A DNA stretch of 64,000 nucleotides from positions 124,001 through 188,000 of the forward strand of contig NRSV01000055.1 in the NCBI GenBank assembly GCA_002286855.1, read 5' to 3'. The notes beneath the pieces are model-generated. The model saw only the letters and a list, made by a program, of their open reading frames with translations. It searched no databases and had not been told where the DNA came from. Positions 44,409 to 55,979 of the stretch are shown one piece after another (the first letter of the stretch is position 1; every line of letters starts with the position of its first letter). Both the position numbers and the translations under genes were made by a program. This stretch comes from Bipolaris cookei (Eukaryota > Ascomycota > Dothideomycetes > Pleosporales > Pleosporaceae).

Positions 44409-44993
44409 AGTACCATAGCTGTCTGCGGATCAGCTTAGCAAATAGCGCAAGACAGCCTCCTCCGCCACATTTTCAAGTGTGGTCCCCTTTCCCTCAAGTA
44501 CCGAAAGAATGCACAAAGCGCTCTTCTCGACAACGAATCCGACGAGCCGCTAATTCTTGAAAACTCTCACTACTCACACAACCGCCATCACTGCGTCCAG
44601 AAGTACCAGACACCTACGGCATTCACAAAATGCACAGAAACCATCACACCTCATATGAGTCGTGTTCCACCACCTCTTCCGCCACATCAACCACCTTCTG
44701 CTCCTCAAGCTCAAGTCTAACAAACAACTCGTTACCTCCGCATGCATCAATTCACCGCCCCATTTTCCCGCTAGCAATCAGCTCGCGCGACCTCTTTCAT
44801 GCCGTAGTACAAGAAGCCACTGCTTCTACAGTTTTGCACATGAACACTTTGGACACGACGCTGGGACTGCTGGAGACGATACAAGGACTTAGTGCGGTTG
44901 ATGTCCCGAGAGGAGAAAGGCATGTGAGGTGGTGAGGAAAGACTTATTGCGGTTTGGTGAGGTGATTCGGGCGTTGGGGCTTGTAGAGTGATG
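44409..44993 (+). pseudogene. Frame-broken small hypothetical gene
   Basis: Three protein-like stretches follow each other in three frames. The first is IAQDSLLRHIFKCGPLSLKY to ALLDNESDEPLILENS (frame of 44442, after a likely one-base loss in SADQLSK near 44436). The second is AISSRDLFHAVVQEATAS with VLHMNTLDTTLGLLETIQGL (44770-44905). The third is RKACEVVRKDLLRFGEVIRA ending LGLVE plus stop at 44991-44993. Together they would make a protein of about 190 residues with a Pro-rich centre and a helical C-terminus. It is not recognised. The position next to the pogo relics fits decay in a repeat-rich patch. A spliced gene was considered, but no donor/acceptor pairs fit. Confidence 0.4.
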
Positions 44994-45304
44994 GGAGTGG
45001 AGTTTGAGTATGGTTGTTTTCTATGAAGGAATTGGGTTGGTTGTCTAGATTGATTTGAGATCGAATCCAAAAGTTTTGTTTGCATGCATGAGAATGGGAG
45101 AAGACTTGCATGTACTGTACAAGATGAAGCCTAGGGCGATGAGAAAATTATCATTTAAAAGTTTATATCAACACACAAAAAAAGAAAGATTCAAGGGTAG
45201 TGTCATATCTCTCACCCAGTCCAGTCCAGTCCAATCCAGTTCAGCCTAGGATATCTTGAGACCCATCCCACGTTACTCAACGCCAATCAGCCTTTCCCTA
45301 CCCT
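44994..45304. other. 3' flank of DPM1 with CCAGT repeat
   Basis: About 310 bp. A degenerate CCAGT pentanucleotide repeat lies at 45217-45245. It probably includes the DPM1 3' UTR. No gene. Confidence 0.5.
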
Positions 45305-46250
<946 letters not shown>

Positions 46251-46354
46251 TCACCCCACGACCACACTACAAGGTTTGGATCACCAGTCTTGCATGCTTA
46301 CCAAGACGAGAGAACCAACTTTTATACAACGAGTTTGTTCAATTGATTTTTACC

Positions 46355-47269
46355 ATGCTGCCCTCTAAACGAAAGAACCTTCTCCTCTGCCTCGACGCCT
46401 TCGACACCCTCTTCACCCCTAGTACTCCCATCCCAACCGCCTACGCACAAGCAGCATCTCGTCACGGGATTCAAATTCCCTCTACCCAAAGCTTAGCGTC
46501 AAGCTTCAAATCTTCATTTAAGAACACGTCTCAAAAATACCCAAACTACGGCAAATTCACCGTAGGTCTCAGCCCCGAAAAATGGTGGAAAACCATTATC
46601 CAAGACACTTTTGCTCCATTCCTGCAACAAGGCCAAACAGTCTCCGAGAAACTCACTAGCGAACTCCTTGAACACTACTCGTCAAGCAAAGGATACAGAG
46701 TATTCGATGACGTCAACCCTTTATTTAGCATGTTGCGCGATGCAAAACAGCAGCGCTCATCCTCGTGGCCATGGGACACGACTATTGTGGGCATAATCAC
46801 CAACTCCGACGATCGCGTTCCATCCGTCTTATCCTCGTTTGGCTTGGACGTAGCATCTCGCCGTTACAGCGACAACAACAACAGTGCAAAAGAATCAAGC
46901 ACGATTGCACGGGATCAAGACATTGACTTCGTACTTCTGTCCTACAACGCCAGCGTTGAAAAACCGCACCCTGTGATTTTCTCCCTTGCAGAGGATATGC
47001 TTGGCGACGTCTTATCAAGCAGAGTCGATGCGCAGGGAAAAGGCTTACAAGCAAGTGACTTTAAAAAACTACATATAGGTGATGACCTGGACAAAGATTA
47101 TCTGGGTGCAAAAGGAGCGGGATGGGGTGCGCTGTTGCTGCGGCGCGATCAAGGGTCAGGCAAAGGTATACAGAGTATCGAGGTACAAGGGAAAAACGGA
47201 GACAAGAAATGTGTAGAGGCAATTGGTAGTCTGTTGGATATAGCTGGATGGCGACCTACTAGTACATAA
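46355..47269 (+). CDS. HAD-superfamily hydrolase (HDHD3-like)
   Basis: A single exon. Starting at ATG 46355 it encodes 304 residues; the same frame is open to 46172, but the extra residues overlap the DPM1 promoter and are not HAD-like. Motif I LCLDAFDTLF has the nucleophile Asp14, but the usual DxDxT reads DAFDT, as in HDHD3/DREG-2 relatives (DxxxT form). A cap region follows (SPEKWWKTIIQDTFAPF). Motif II is IVGIITNSDDRVPSVL, motif III EKPHPVIFSLAEDML (the Lys), and motif IV IGDDLDKDYLGAKGAGWGALLL. The final part is a normal HAD C-terminus. The substrate is unknown. Acid-rich inserts (NNNSAKESSTIARDQD) look like loops. Confidence 0.85.
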   Translation: MLPSKRKNLLLCLDAFDTLFTPSTPIPTAYAQAASRHGIQIPSTQSLASSFKSSFKNTSQKYPNYGKFTVGLSPEKWWKTIIQDTFAPFLQQGQTVSEKLTSELLEHYSSSKGYRVFDDVNPLFSMLRDAKQQRSSSWPWDTTIVGIITNSDDRVPSVLSSFGLDVASRRYSDNNNSAKESSTIARDQDIDFVLLSYNASVEKPHPVIFSLAEDMLGDVLSSRVDAQGKGLQASDFKKLHIGDDLDKDYLGAKGAGWGALLLRRDQGSGKGIQSIEVQGKNGDKKCVEAIGSLLDIAGWRPTST

Positions 47270-47769
47270 TGTATATCTCTAAAAATGTGAAAAAAATTGG
47301 ATACATGAAATGTGATTCTAATCACGCACACAAAGCACAAGAATATATCAATGCTGTCATCACGTCGATTTCTCATACTCATTTCATCTACCGTTACTAA
47401 TGCCGTCACACATCTGTCTCCGCTAAGAAGCCGAGGCATCAAAACATAAGAAACAAAAAGCCCATTCCTCGTGTACAAGTGTTTACCCACCAATCCGTAA
47501 AAGAAGAAAAATATCTCCCACCAAATAGAACTGGGTATCCAAACATCCCAACCACCATTGGCCCGTGTCTCATTTCGGATTTTCCGGTCCAAAATAATGC
47601 GCGCCTTGGATGAAATGGATGCTCGACCGGTATCCATTTGGGGAGTTCGTAACGTCGCTTGGCTACAAAACGTCATGGCGTAAAACGTAAACAGGCCAGA
47701 GACAAAATATGATAACAAGTCGTTGCACCGCCCAAATGCATGCTGGGACGTCGAATGTTTCCCCAATGT
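47270..47769. other. Convergent intergenic region
   Basis: 500 bp between the HAD hydrolase and the DUF7918-like gene. The frame at 47149-47766 (minus) is antisense to the HAD gene and lacks protein character. No gene. Confidence 0.5.
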
Positions 47770-49562
47770 CTACAGCTCTTCGTCTTCTTCCATCTTGGAT
47801 TCAATAGTAGGAATATTGCCATCAGAATTCCCTCGTTCTTTTTGGGCGCCCATTAACGCTTGGCCAAGGCTCTTGCGGACGCTCTCATCGAACCCCGGTA
47901 ATGAGGCGCGTTGCTTCTTAAAGGGCGATGCGAGGGGGTTCGAAGAATTAGTTTCTGACGAGTTTGCAGGTGCGGAGGTCGAGGCATCATTTGAAAATGA
48001 AGCATCGGGCGCTGGCGTGCCAGATAGAGGAGATCCAGAAGCGTCTGAAATTGAAGCACCTGCAGGACGGCCCACCGGCTCGGCCGAATGTTGACGTTTG
48101 AGCTGTGCAGTGTCAGCATCGCGTACTATATCTCGGAACTAGCTAACATACCTTGATCTTGCGTACACCCTCTGCAAGTTCGCCCTGTTTCAAAGCATCT
48201 TCTGGTGATAGTAGGCCCTTGTCAACGACATCTTTGTCGTCATCCATATCTTCCAGCTTGACATCATCTTCGTCATCTGCATCACTGTCCATGGCGTCTT
48301 GATTCTTTTTCTTAGACTTTGGGGATGTTTCCCGGTAGCCGCCAAAGTTCTTTGTTCCAGCATCTGCGTTGAGGGGCTTGAGGCTGCCAAAGTCGAGTGT
48401 TCCTGACTTTCGCTTGGCGGCTGGCGAAGTGACCTTGGTCGGCTCTTTGCTGGTCAGAATTCCCATCTTGCGCAACTGGCCTGTTCGGGGTTAGTACATT
48501 CACTCTTATCTATAAGTTTTGCAACTTACGCTCTCCGCGGTACAAGAAGGTGAAAACGGCGTAAGGCTTGTCCGGAGGATCTATACCAGTCACAGTCTGG
48601 GTGCTAATGGACTTGGGGTCCAGTGTCTTTGGCTTTGCAAAACTTGTAGTATGGTCGACATCGTCACCCTCTCCGCCATTCTGTTCATCGTCGTCGTGTG
48701 CGTCGAACTGCGGCGAGTACTCACCACGCTTGATCTCCCCAGACGCTAAAACACGGAACAAAGCAACCTTGATTTGTCCTGCGGCCTCGGGCATAGGGGG
48801 CTCATCTTCCGAATCGGAGTCGGTGGTGAAGAATTCATCATTGCCAGAGAGTGTTTCGACGGGCGCGTCCTGGCTTTCGCTATAGCGCAGCACACCGTTG
48901 GTGGAGGGCTTCTTGTCTTCTTCATCACTACTGTTCATGGCTTCTCTCCGCTTCGCCCGCTTCTTCTCCAGGCGTTGCTTTCTCCGCTCAATCTTTGCAG
49001 CCACGTCTTTATCCTTGCCTTCGAGATCAAGGCCATTGAGCCATCGCTCGAGTCCGACCTCGCGGAAGAGAAACTCGCGTTCGGCGAGCCCCCCACCTTC
49101 CGACTCTGGTACGCTGACCCACCGTGAATTGACCCATGTCTCCTCGCCGCGGCGCAGCAGAGTCGCAACCTCCTCCTTTGCCCTTCCGTCAAAGTAGATG
49201 TATGCCGCGATGGTCTCGTTTGGCGAGGTGGTGAGGGGCTTGTACGGGGCTATCGTGGGACTGTACTTGCCCCGCTCACCAGTTTGGCCGGGCAGGCCAC
49301 CCACAATCTTGGGCTTGGGGTTGGGTTCTTCGGGCGTGGGCTTTGGGGTCGAGTACGGGACGTGCAGACCTGGGGTGAGCAGAGTGATAGAGATTGCAAA
49401 AGACGACTGCTCAGGCTTGGTGGCGCCGGGGGGGATCTTTGCTGGGGGCACGGGGATATACGACGTGATACGGTGGTACTTTGATTGCTTCTGGATGGAA
49501 TATTCGGGCAGCGGGTTGGAATCGGCGTGTATCGAGACCGCCAGGCCCAAAAAGGTCGGCAT
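47770..49562 (-). CDS. DUF7918-like fungal protein with acidic/basic C-terminal region
   Basis: Three exons: 48530-49562, 48152-48480 and 47770-48102 (introns both 49 nt), giving 564 residues. The N-terminal ~230 residues begin MPTFLGLAVSIHADSNPLPEY and include APYKPLTTSPNETIAAYIYFDGRAKEE and SEGGGLAEREFLFREVGLER. This is the beta-rich layout of the fungal DUF7918 domain, assigned here from memory of the family. Then follows a Lys/Arg-rich segment (RRKQRLEKKRAKRRE, probable nuclear signal), acidic stretches (FFTTDSDSEDEPPMPEA, DADDEDDVKLEDMDDD), YAVFTFLYRGERQLRKMGIL across intron 1, and a Ser/Ala/Asn-rich end. Nuclear localisation is plausible. The molecular function is unknown. Confidence 0.75.
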
Positions 49563-50206
49563 GGTGAGTAGCGGGCGTGTGGGGAGAAGGGGGAAGCAGC
49601 GAGGGCGGCGGGAGTGGGAATGCAAGTGGTGGTGGTGGAGGACTGGGCGGCGTGAAGCTGCGGAGATGGCAGCGGAAGAGCGCTGGTCTTGGCAGAGAAT
49701 GAATGGAGGGAGAAAATATCCCTGCGGACGTAAGCCGCTGCCGGAGGGGCACCTGCGCGAGTAAGTAGGCGAAAAAGGCGGCGAGGCGGTGTGAGGTAGC
49801 AACTTCAAGTGTCTGTGTTGTTGGTTTAGGCGGAGAGCTTCCGTAGCGGGCGGTCCCACCATGTTCACGGCGCTCCACGGGTGCCCCCTTGGGCCAATCA
49901 CGTCGCCATCCCCAGCTATCTCGAAAACGCCATCAAATTCACGCGCCTCCACGACATATCTGTGCGATCACCATATGTTCACCCAGGGTATCGAATCAGG
50001 GGTCATGCTGAACGGCGATCCAAGGTGGGGTTCGTCGTGCTAGCGGCATGGCGCCTGTGATGCTTCTTCAGGCCCGCTACACTCTAAGTACATCACCACA
50101 GCCCTCATGCCACAGATCCTTCTATGTACACGCACAATCCATTCGACACCCTTCGAGACCCCATGGACAGCCGTTTCAGGCTATCTTCAGGCCTCCACTC
50201 CTCCCC
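49563..50206. other. Upstream region of the DUF7918-like gene
   Basis: About 640 bp between the DUF7918-like start and the SR140-like stop (both minus). It is GC-rich near the start. No gene. Confidence 0.5.
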
Positions 50207-52321
50207 TTAATCGTCCTCATCCAGCACAAACATGTCCTCCGCCCTCGGCCGCAACCGGCGAGCCCTTGCTACCGCCGTCTCCCCGGGAATTACGTCGGCC
50301 TCAGGTTGTACAAGGGCGGGCTCAACCGCGTCTGTAGCCACAGGCAGTCCTTCTGCTTCCACGCCCGATGCTTGATCCTTGTCACCCTCAGCACCATCAT
50401 TGCGTGTCTCGTCATCGACATGCATCTTCTCATCCTCGTCTCCATCTTCACCGCTAGTGCTAACCGCTTTGCGAACTACATTGCTCTTCCGTTTCCTCCT
50501 CTCTGCTAATCGCCTTGCCTGCTCCTCCTCCTCCTTCTGCCTCTCACGCGCGTTAAACGCTTCATCAAGATGACTAATTGTCGACTCGTCGAACAAATGC
50601 TCTTCCTGCCATACCTTAAGAATGACATTGACTTCATCCCGGTAGCTTCTCTCAGTCATCCGGCCCATTTCTAGTTGCGAAGGTAGCTGCTCAAGATGTT
50701 CAAATACTTTGCGACCCACAAGCTCTGTAGCTATCGCAAGACGATATTTGTACGATACTCCAGACTCTTTTGCAGTGACAAGAAGTACATCTGAAATAAT
50801 GCGTAAAGCATTCAGTGTCACCTGTCGGGTATCAGGCCGGCGAAGGTCGTCTTTTATGTCTGCATCGGCCGGCCTGTTCCTCGGATTGGTATCAGTGAGC
50901 TGAAAGGGGCGTATGATGTTTGAGACAAGAATGTGCACCACTTCGTCCATGCCCTGTCCAGCATGTTCGACTGCAAAGTTTGAAATGGCAGCAATGTCAT
51001 CGGCAACAATGCTACCGGGCGGAAGGGACGTGAGCAACCATAGCAGCATGGCTCTTGACCGAGGACTCATGATGCCGTGTCCGTTATCAACCCGTCCAGG
51101 ATAATTATCTCCAACTGGAAGAGGCTTGTACTGTGGCTTCTCCTTCTCGTCTTCATCATCACTATCCATCATGTCATCTTCTGAATCAAATGCGCCCAAG
51201 TGGTCGGCAAACTCGTCGGCAAGGGGATCTATAGGCCCACGCCAGTTACCCTGGAGCTCGAAAATCTCTGGATTCGGACTGTCACAAACAATCTGGTGTA
51301 AGCGCCATCGGTAATAGCGGTTCACAGGATGCTTTTGGTCATAGAGCCAAGCGAAGCGTTCTTCTTCTTGTATTTGCGCATCATTCATCAATGCAGCCTC
51401 AAACTCTACACCGCCTAGTATCACGCCCTCTATAGTTTGGTGCACTAGTCTTAGCGTCGCAATGTCCGGGGGCTGGTTGGCGGTGACAATGAGTTGCTCG
51501 GTGTCTTCGCGAGGTCTATCTCTCCCACCGCCACCACCACCTAAATCGGGGGGTGGTGCAAAACCCTTTGGGATCTCAGGCGCCTGCCATCGTGCGCCAA
51601 ATGGCTCTGTGCGCTGTGCTGTATCCGCCGAGCGGCCGCCCAGATATCTGTCCAAGTGTAGATAGTAACCCTTGCCTAGATACTTTTTGTCGTTAAGTTT
51701 ATTCATAGCATCGTCCAATTCGCGCGCACTCGCATCCTTGTCGAATATGACCTTCATTGTTGCAGACGGCCGGCCTTTGGGTGATGGGCCCTGCGGTGGT
51801 ATCTTCTCGACTCGTGTAATTTTCAGTGATGGGAAATCGGCAAAGAGTTCTTCTACCCGGCGTGGATCTATGGCAGGCGGGAGGTTCGATGCTTTTGCTA
51901 CGACGGTCGTAAACACATTCTCGGTCGGCTTTGGGCCATCCAGCGCAGCAGGGCCGGTAGGTGCCAACACACCAAATCGCGATGGCATCTGTTGTGCAGG
52001 GCGCCCCGGGGTGGCTCCAGGCCTTGGGTAGCCGTCGAGAGGCTCAGCGTCGAGTGTACCAGGGCCGCTTTTCATGGTCCGCTGTCTGCCCGTAAAGTGC
52101 CTTTTACTTCCAGTTGGAACGAATACATTGTCGGCCTCCTGGTCGCGTTCCGAGTCGCCCAGTACACTTTTCTCGCCCCCATGTTCTGCCTCGAAATCTG
52201 CCATGACCTTGTCGAGCGCATTCTTCTCTTCCCGTGCCTTTGCTTCTTCATCTTCTTTGGTCTTAGAATTTAATTGCGCCTTGTTGGCTTTCGCTCCGCC
52301 AAGAGAGAACTTGAAAGCCAT
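50207..52321 (-). CDS. U2 snRNP-associated SURP/CID protein (SR140/U2SURP-like)
   Basis: A single exon encodes 704 residues. Order: N-terminal coiled coil (DEEAKAREEKNALDKVMADF), an RRM-like region at about 130-240 (NVFTTVVAKASNLPP, RRVEELFADFPSLKITRVE, MKVIFDKDASARELDDAMN), a SURP/SWAP module at about 280-340 (IATLRLVHQTIEGVILGG, NRYYRWRLHQI), and a CID domain at about 420-560 (SPRSRAMLLWLLTSLPPGS, VNVILKVWQEEHLFDE). The C-terminus is a charged helix and an acidic tail with KRKSNVVRK. Human U2SURP has the same RRM-SURP-CID order and links U2 snRNP with RNA polymerase II. The absence of introns in such a long gene is notable but not rare here. Confidence 0.88.
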   Translation of the reverse strand: MAFKFSLGGAKANKAQLNSKTKEDEEAKAREEKNALDKVMADFEAEHGGEKSVLGDSERDQEADNVFVPTGSKRHFTGRQRTMKSGPGTLDAEPLDGYPRPGATPGRPAQQMPSRFGVLAPTGPAALDGPKPTENVFTTVVAKASNLPPAIDPRRVEELFADFPSLKITRVEKIPPQGPSPKGRPSATMKVIFDKDASARELDDAMNKLNDKKYLGKGYYLHLDRYLGGRSADTAQRTEPFGARWQAPEIPKGFAPPPDLGGGGGGRDRPREDTEQLIVTANQPPDIATLRLVHQTIEGVILGGVEFEAALMNDAQIQEEERFAWLYDQKHPVNRYYRWRLHQIVCDSPNPEIFELQGNWRGPIDPLADEFADHLGAFDSEDDMMDSDDEDEKEKPQYKPLPVGDNYPGRVDNGHGIMSPRSRAMLLWLLTSLPPGSIVADDIAAISNFAVEHAGQGMDEVVHILVSNIIRPFQLTDTNPRNRPADADIKDDLRRPDTRQVTLNALRIISDVLLVTAKESGVSYKYRLAIATELVGRKVFEHLEQLPSQLEMGRMTERSYRDEVNVILKVWQEEHLFDESTISHLDEAFNARERQKEEEEQARRLAERRKRKSNVVRKAVSTSGEDGDEDEKMHVDDETRNDGAEGDKDQASGVEAEGLPVATDAVEPALVQPEADVIPGETAVARARRLRPRAEDMFVLDEDD

Positions 52322-52440
52322 GTTTAGGATTCAACTGAGATTGCGTAGGGTTAGTGCGACATGGGATGTCGAGGTGTAAGTGTGCAAGTGTCAAGGTTGA
52401 GCTTGTGACAGGGCCATGAGAGATGCAAACTGCCGTACAC

Positions 52441-52462
52441 GGACACCGGGCGCCCGGTGTCC
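52441..52462. repeat. Perfect 22-bp palindrome inside the left transposon terminus
   Basis: GGACACCGGGC followed by its exact reverse complement, overlapping the left terminal repeat. The right terminus lacks the second half. Confidence 0.9.
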
Positions 52463-52847
52463 CCGGCCGCCCACCTATCAACACTATCACGATCTTAAAC
52501 CTAAAGCTGTACAACGCCACATAATAGCTTAATATATATAAAAACTTAGTATTGCAGTAGTTAGACGTTTGCAATCAATTTGTGCTATCTGAATTTTTGC
52601 GGGAGGTTGACGCTGCGGCCCCGCGTTGTGATCCTTAGTGGGGTAGAGGATGGAGCAGGTACAGCTCCATCGCGAGCTCGATCCTCCACCGATCATTTTT
52701 GATGCTTTTTCTTTGAGGTGGGCACTTGTGAGGCTGTACGCTTACGTTTTTGAGCTTAGTGTTAAGCTTTTTTAGTGTTGCGAACTTCAATTTGACGCGT
52801 GCATTTAGCTGCTTTCTCAGCTCACTCAAGCTCACGCGTCTCCTTGA

Positions 52848-52903
52848 GCCTCAATCGCTCAACGCGCCTCTCCTCAATCGCTCAACGCACCTCTCCTCAA
52901 GTT
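52848..52903. repeat. 23-bp tandem duplication inside the transposon
   Basis: CCTCAATCGCTCAACGCRCC is repeated twice in direct tandem and followed by a partial third copy, in the 3' part of the minus-strand transposase. Confidence 0.7.
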
Positions 52904-54658
52904 TAATTGACTCTTTAATTGAGTCTCCTTGCGGTCCTTCTTAGCCCGTGCTTTTTGGAGTTTCTCCTCCATTTCCTCGCGCTCACGAACTGCTTCTCGG
53001 GCTCGAGCTTCGTGGAACTTGCGAGGTGACCAGAAGACAGCACCACCGTGATACTCCTTGCGCTGTTAAAGGCCAAAGGCTTTTATCTTATCCTTATGCT
53101 TCTGTTAATGCAAAAAAGCTGCTCTCAATCCCTCAATCTCATGACGCGATAGCTCATCTTGAACCTAGAGATGATGGAGTGGAGCGCTGAGCTTTTCGAC
53201 TCCATTCTTGGCTCCGTCTTTAGTAGCTTCTCGTACTAGCTGCTTCAGATGTTGCCAATCATTTGGAGAGTGCCGAGAGCGCTCGTGGTGGCTCTTATTA
53301 GGTGTTGAGCTGGATTTTTTGAGTATGACGTTGGGATCTGCTGGTCATATACCGGTGACGCTGAAGACCTCCAAGATGTTGTTTTCAGCAAATGATGAGC
53401 TCCAGGCTCGCCAGAATAGCGGGAAAAAGTCTCCTTTCTTGATTGAGGTGAGCCCTTGGCCGTGGTGGAGATGGTTGTTGAGCTCATTTGAGTAGCTGGT
53501 AGAGAGTGGTTTGAATATCACCAAATCGAGCAATTGCAGCATGTGGGTTGAATAACGAAGAAACATCATGAGAATGATCCTATGGCGATTGCAATACTCA
53601 ATAAACTCAGGGGTAAGGTGAGATCCATGGCTATTAAGGATGAGCAATCGCTATTTCCCTAGTTTGTTCTTCGTGCAGCGATCAAAAACCTGCTCAAGCC
53701 ATACTAGCCCAATGTCATCGTTGCTCCAACCTAACAGAGTTGATTCTATAAACAACCTATGCTCAATAACAGTAATTCCTTCTACCCAATTTAATCTAAT
53801 AGCTCCTCGCGCTAACGCGTAGATGAGGCCTGGCGGTAATAAGCTCCCATCAACGCAGATGCAAGTTAGGAGCGTTACAAATTCACATAATCCATCTTGA
53901 ATTGATGCTCTAACCTTTTCTCTATCCTATTGACGTTTACTGAAGATCCTGTTGCTCGTACCAACGATCCCAATAAGAAAGCCTTTCTCATCTATATTGT
54001 ATATATCACCAGCCTCAAGGCAATACTCCTCAAGCTTCTGATGCAGCAGGTCGAAGTAAGCCTCATGCTTCATCCGAGAATTAGCATGGTGACGCGTACG
54101 ATCTATGGCGCTGGTCCTCTTTGAGATGAGCTCATTATTATTCCGGTTGATGAAGCGCGAAACCTAGCGCTCAGGGATCTCCCCTTCGCCAGAGCTGAAG
54201 CGAAATTTCTGATTATATCCCTCTTAGATGTTAGGCCTCGCTTGTCGAGCTTTTCAATATACAGTATAAGCTCCGACTCCTGTTGTGGGCTGAGCTTGCG
54301 TCCATTTGATGGCTGGGTGCCCACTGGGGCCTGTATGCCTCTGTATCTTCTTCTCGGCGTTGAGCGATCATTATTGTATTTCACAGCAAGTGCGGTATAT
54401 GAAAAGCATTCCCCTGGACTTTACGCTTTAATATCTTCAATTGCAGCTTGAATCGGGTCCATATTGGCGGAGTTACGACGCGTTAAAGTTGTGGTGTTAC
54501 TACTGTTTTGGTGTTGGGGTGGGCGCCTGGTGTCCGTGCACGGTAGCCCGTCCATCCTGACAGCCGGTAACTTTCAAGATCCCGCACTGCTATCCCACAA
54601 CGTCATGCCCATCACAGCACAGACAAGCAAGACAAATTGGTAGAGCAAAGTGCCAGCC

Positions 54659-55885
54659 ATGGCTTCTGCACCAGATATTCCTGCTCTCCTTCGATTCCTC
54701 ACCCAGGAGGCCAAAGTCCCTCTCAAGCAGGCCATCTGCAAGGTGCCTGATCTGCAAGCAGCAAGTCTCAACACGTAAGCACGTGACAGCGTAACATCGC
54801 GTTTCAACCCCCACTAACGCCAAACGCACGGTACCAGCGCTCTAGACCTGTCAAAAGCCGATTTCGCAACGCTCAAGGACATTTTTAGGGACGAGAAAGC
54901 AGCGCGGCAATGCCTCAATGCGGCAAAACGAGTGTCCAAGAAACGGACGGCTGCAGATCAAGATAGCGCTACAGCAGCATCTGCGCCGTCGCCAGTCAAG
55001 AAGGCGAAGGCGAAAGCGACGTTTGGCCAGCCACTGAGTGGTGCGGAGCTCGAGGCGGCGCTTACATTGTCAAATGTAGAGATGAATGAAGAGGTTTTGA
55101 AGGCGACGGTTTTATATACCAATCGCGCGCCTTTATTGCTTGCATTTGCTGTTACATTGATAAAATACACGATGCCTGAGCAACCAATCTCGAGTAGGTT
55201 GAGTCTCGCTCAAGCAGTCACATCTACAAATAGCAAGACAAAAGCCGTGTATATTGGGCTGGATAAGGGGCGGCCTGCGGGGGAAGAAGAGTGGGGTGAG
55301 GGACAGCCGGTTGTGCGCATCATGACGCGCGAGATACGGGTCATGAAGCGGTGGGGGTACGAATGGGATGATGAAGGGTACGGGACTCAGCGAGGATTCA
55401 AGTCTTTGTCCGATACGGCAGGTGAGGAAAGAGCAAAGGAGACTGCACTGTGGGCTGTCGATCTAGAGGCGTTGAAGAAGGCCAACCAGCCGAGTGGTTC
55501 GACGCACTCCAAGAATGGACAGGGAAATCTGCCGATTTATACGGCGCAGAGACCCAGGTCATATCTTCTGAAGGCATTTGAGAAGCCACCAGAATTTGGG
55601 ATCAAGGAAGAAGGCGATGCGCCGACGAAAGCAAAAGTGAAGGCGAATAAAAGTGCGGATGCTACGGCGGCGGAAAAGAAACGGAACCTGGGTTTGCTGC
55701 TAGGGGCATTGGAACTGTTGTATCAGTCTTGGGTAAGCATACTGAGCAAAGAAGAACTGGACAAACGTGCTTGGGGATGGTACGTCCATGTTCGACCCGA
55801 GGTGGCTCAAGGGACTGCGGGTTGGGGAGCGAAGGGCAATGTGAAGCTATCAGATATTCTGGACTTGCGAAGACCAAGCAAATAG
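54659..55885 (+). CDS. Conserved fungal protein of unknown function
   Basis: Two exons, 54659-54774 and 54838-55885, encode 387 residues. The intron (63 nt, GTAAGC to ACCAG) joins LQAASLN to ALDLSKADF. The N-terminal ~75 residues are helical (IPALLRFLTQEAKVPLKQ, LKDIFRDEKAARQCLNAA) and end in a Lys/Arg-rich segment (KRVSKKRTAAD, KKAKAKA) that may be a nuclear signal. The central part (ISSRLSLAQAVTSTNSKTKA, YIGLDKGRPAGEEEWG, GQPVVRIMTREIRVMKRWGY) looks like a compact conserved domain with an Arg-rich face. The C-terminal WGWYVHVRPEVAQGTAGWG is also conserved-looking. I could not name the family. The pogo element ends 120 bp upstream, so its promoter may be affected. Confidence 0.75.
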
Positions 55886-55979
55886 CGGAATGAAGATACA
55901 CGCTGAAGAGCGATGATTGAAATCAAGATATATTCGATCTAATGTTTTATTGGGGGTATCCAGATCACTCGCTAAACTA

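Larger units (their letters stand above)
52438..54538 (-). mobile_element. Fot/pogo-type DNA transposon, full length but inactive
   Basis: Terminal inverted repeats 52438-52455 and 54521-54538 read CACGGACACC(G/A)GGCGCCC, 18 bp with one mismatch. TA lies outside the left end and CA outside the right, consistent with a mutated TA target duplication. The 2.1-kb body carries a minus-strand pogo transposase. The N-terminal part at 54103-54384 (LSPQQESELILYIEKLDKRGL, HTH) precedes the DDE part at 53345-53647 (ILNSHGSHLTPEFIEYCNRH, LQLLDLVIFKPL, WRAWSSSFAENNILEVF). Frames between them are interrupted many times (for example near 53640 and 53900). It lies between SR140-like and the 54659 gene and disrupts neither. 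Confidence 0.85.

Noticed and set aside
47149..47766. 205-codon minus-strand frame
   Set aside because: Partly antisense to the HAD gene and partly 3' UTR; aromatic-rich text without motif.
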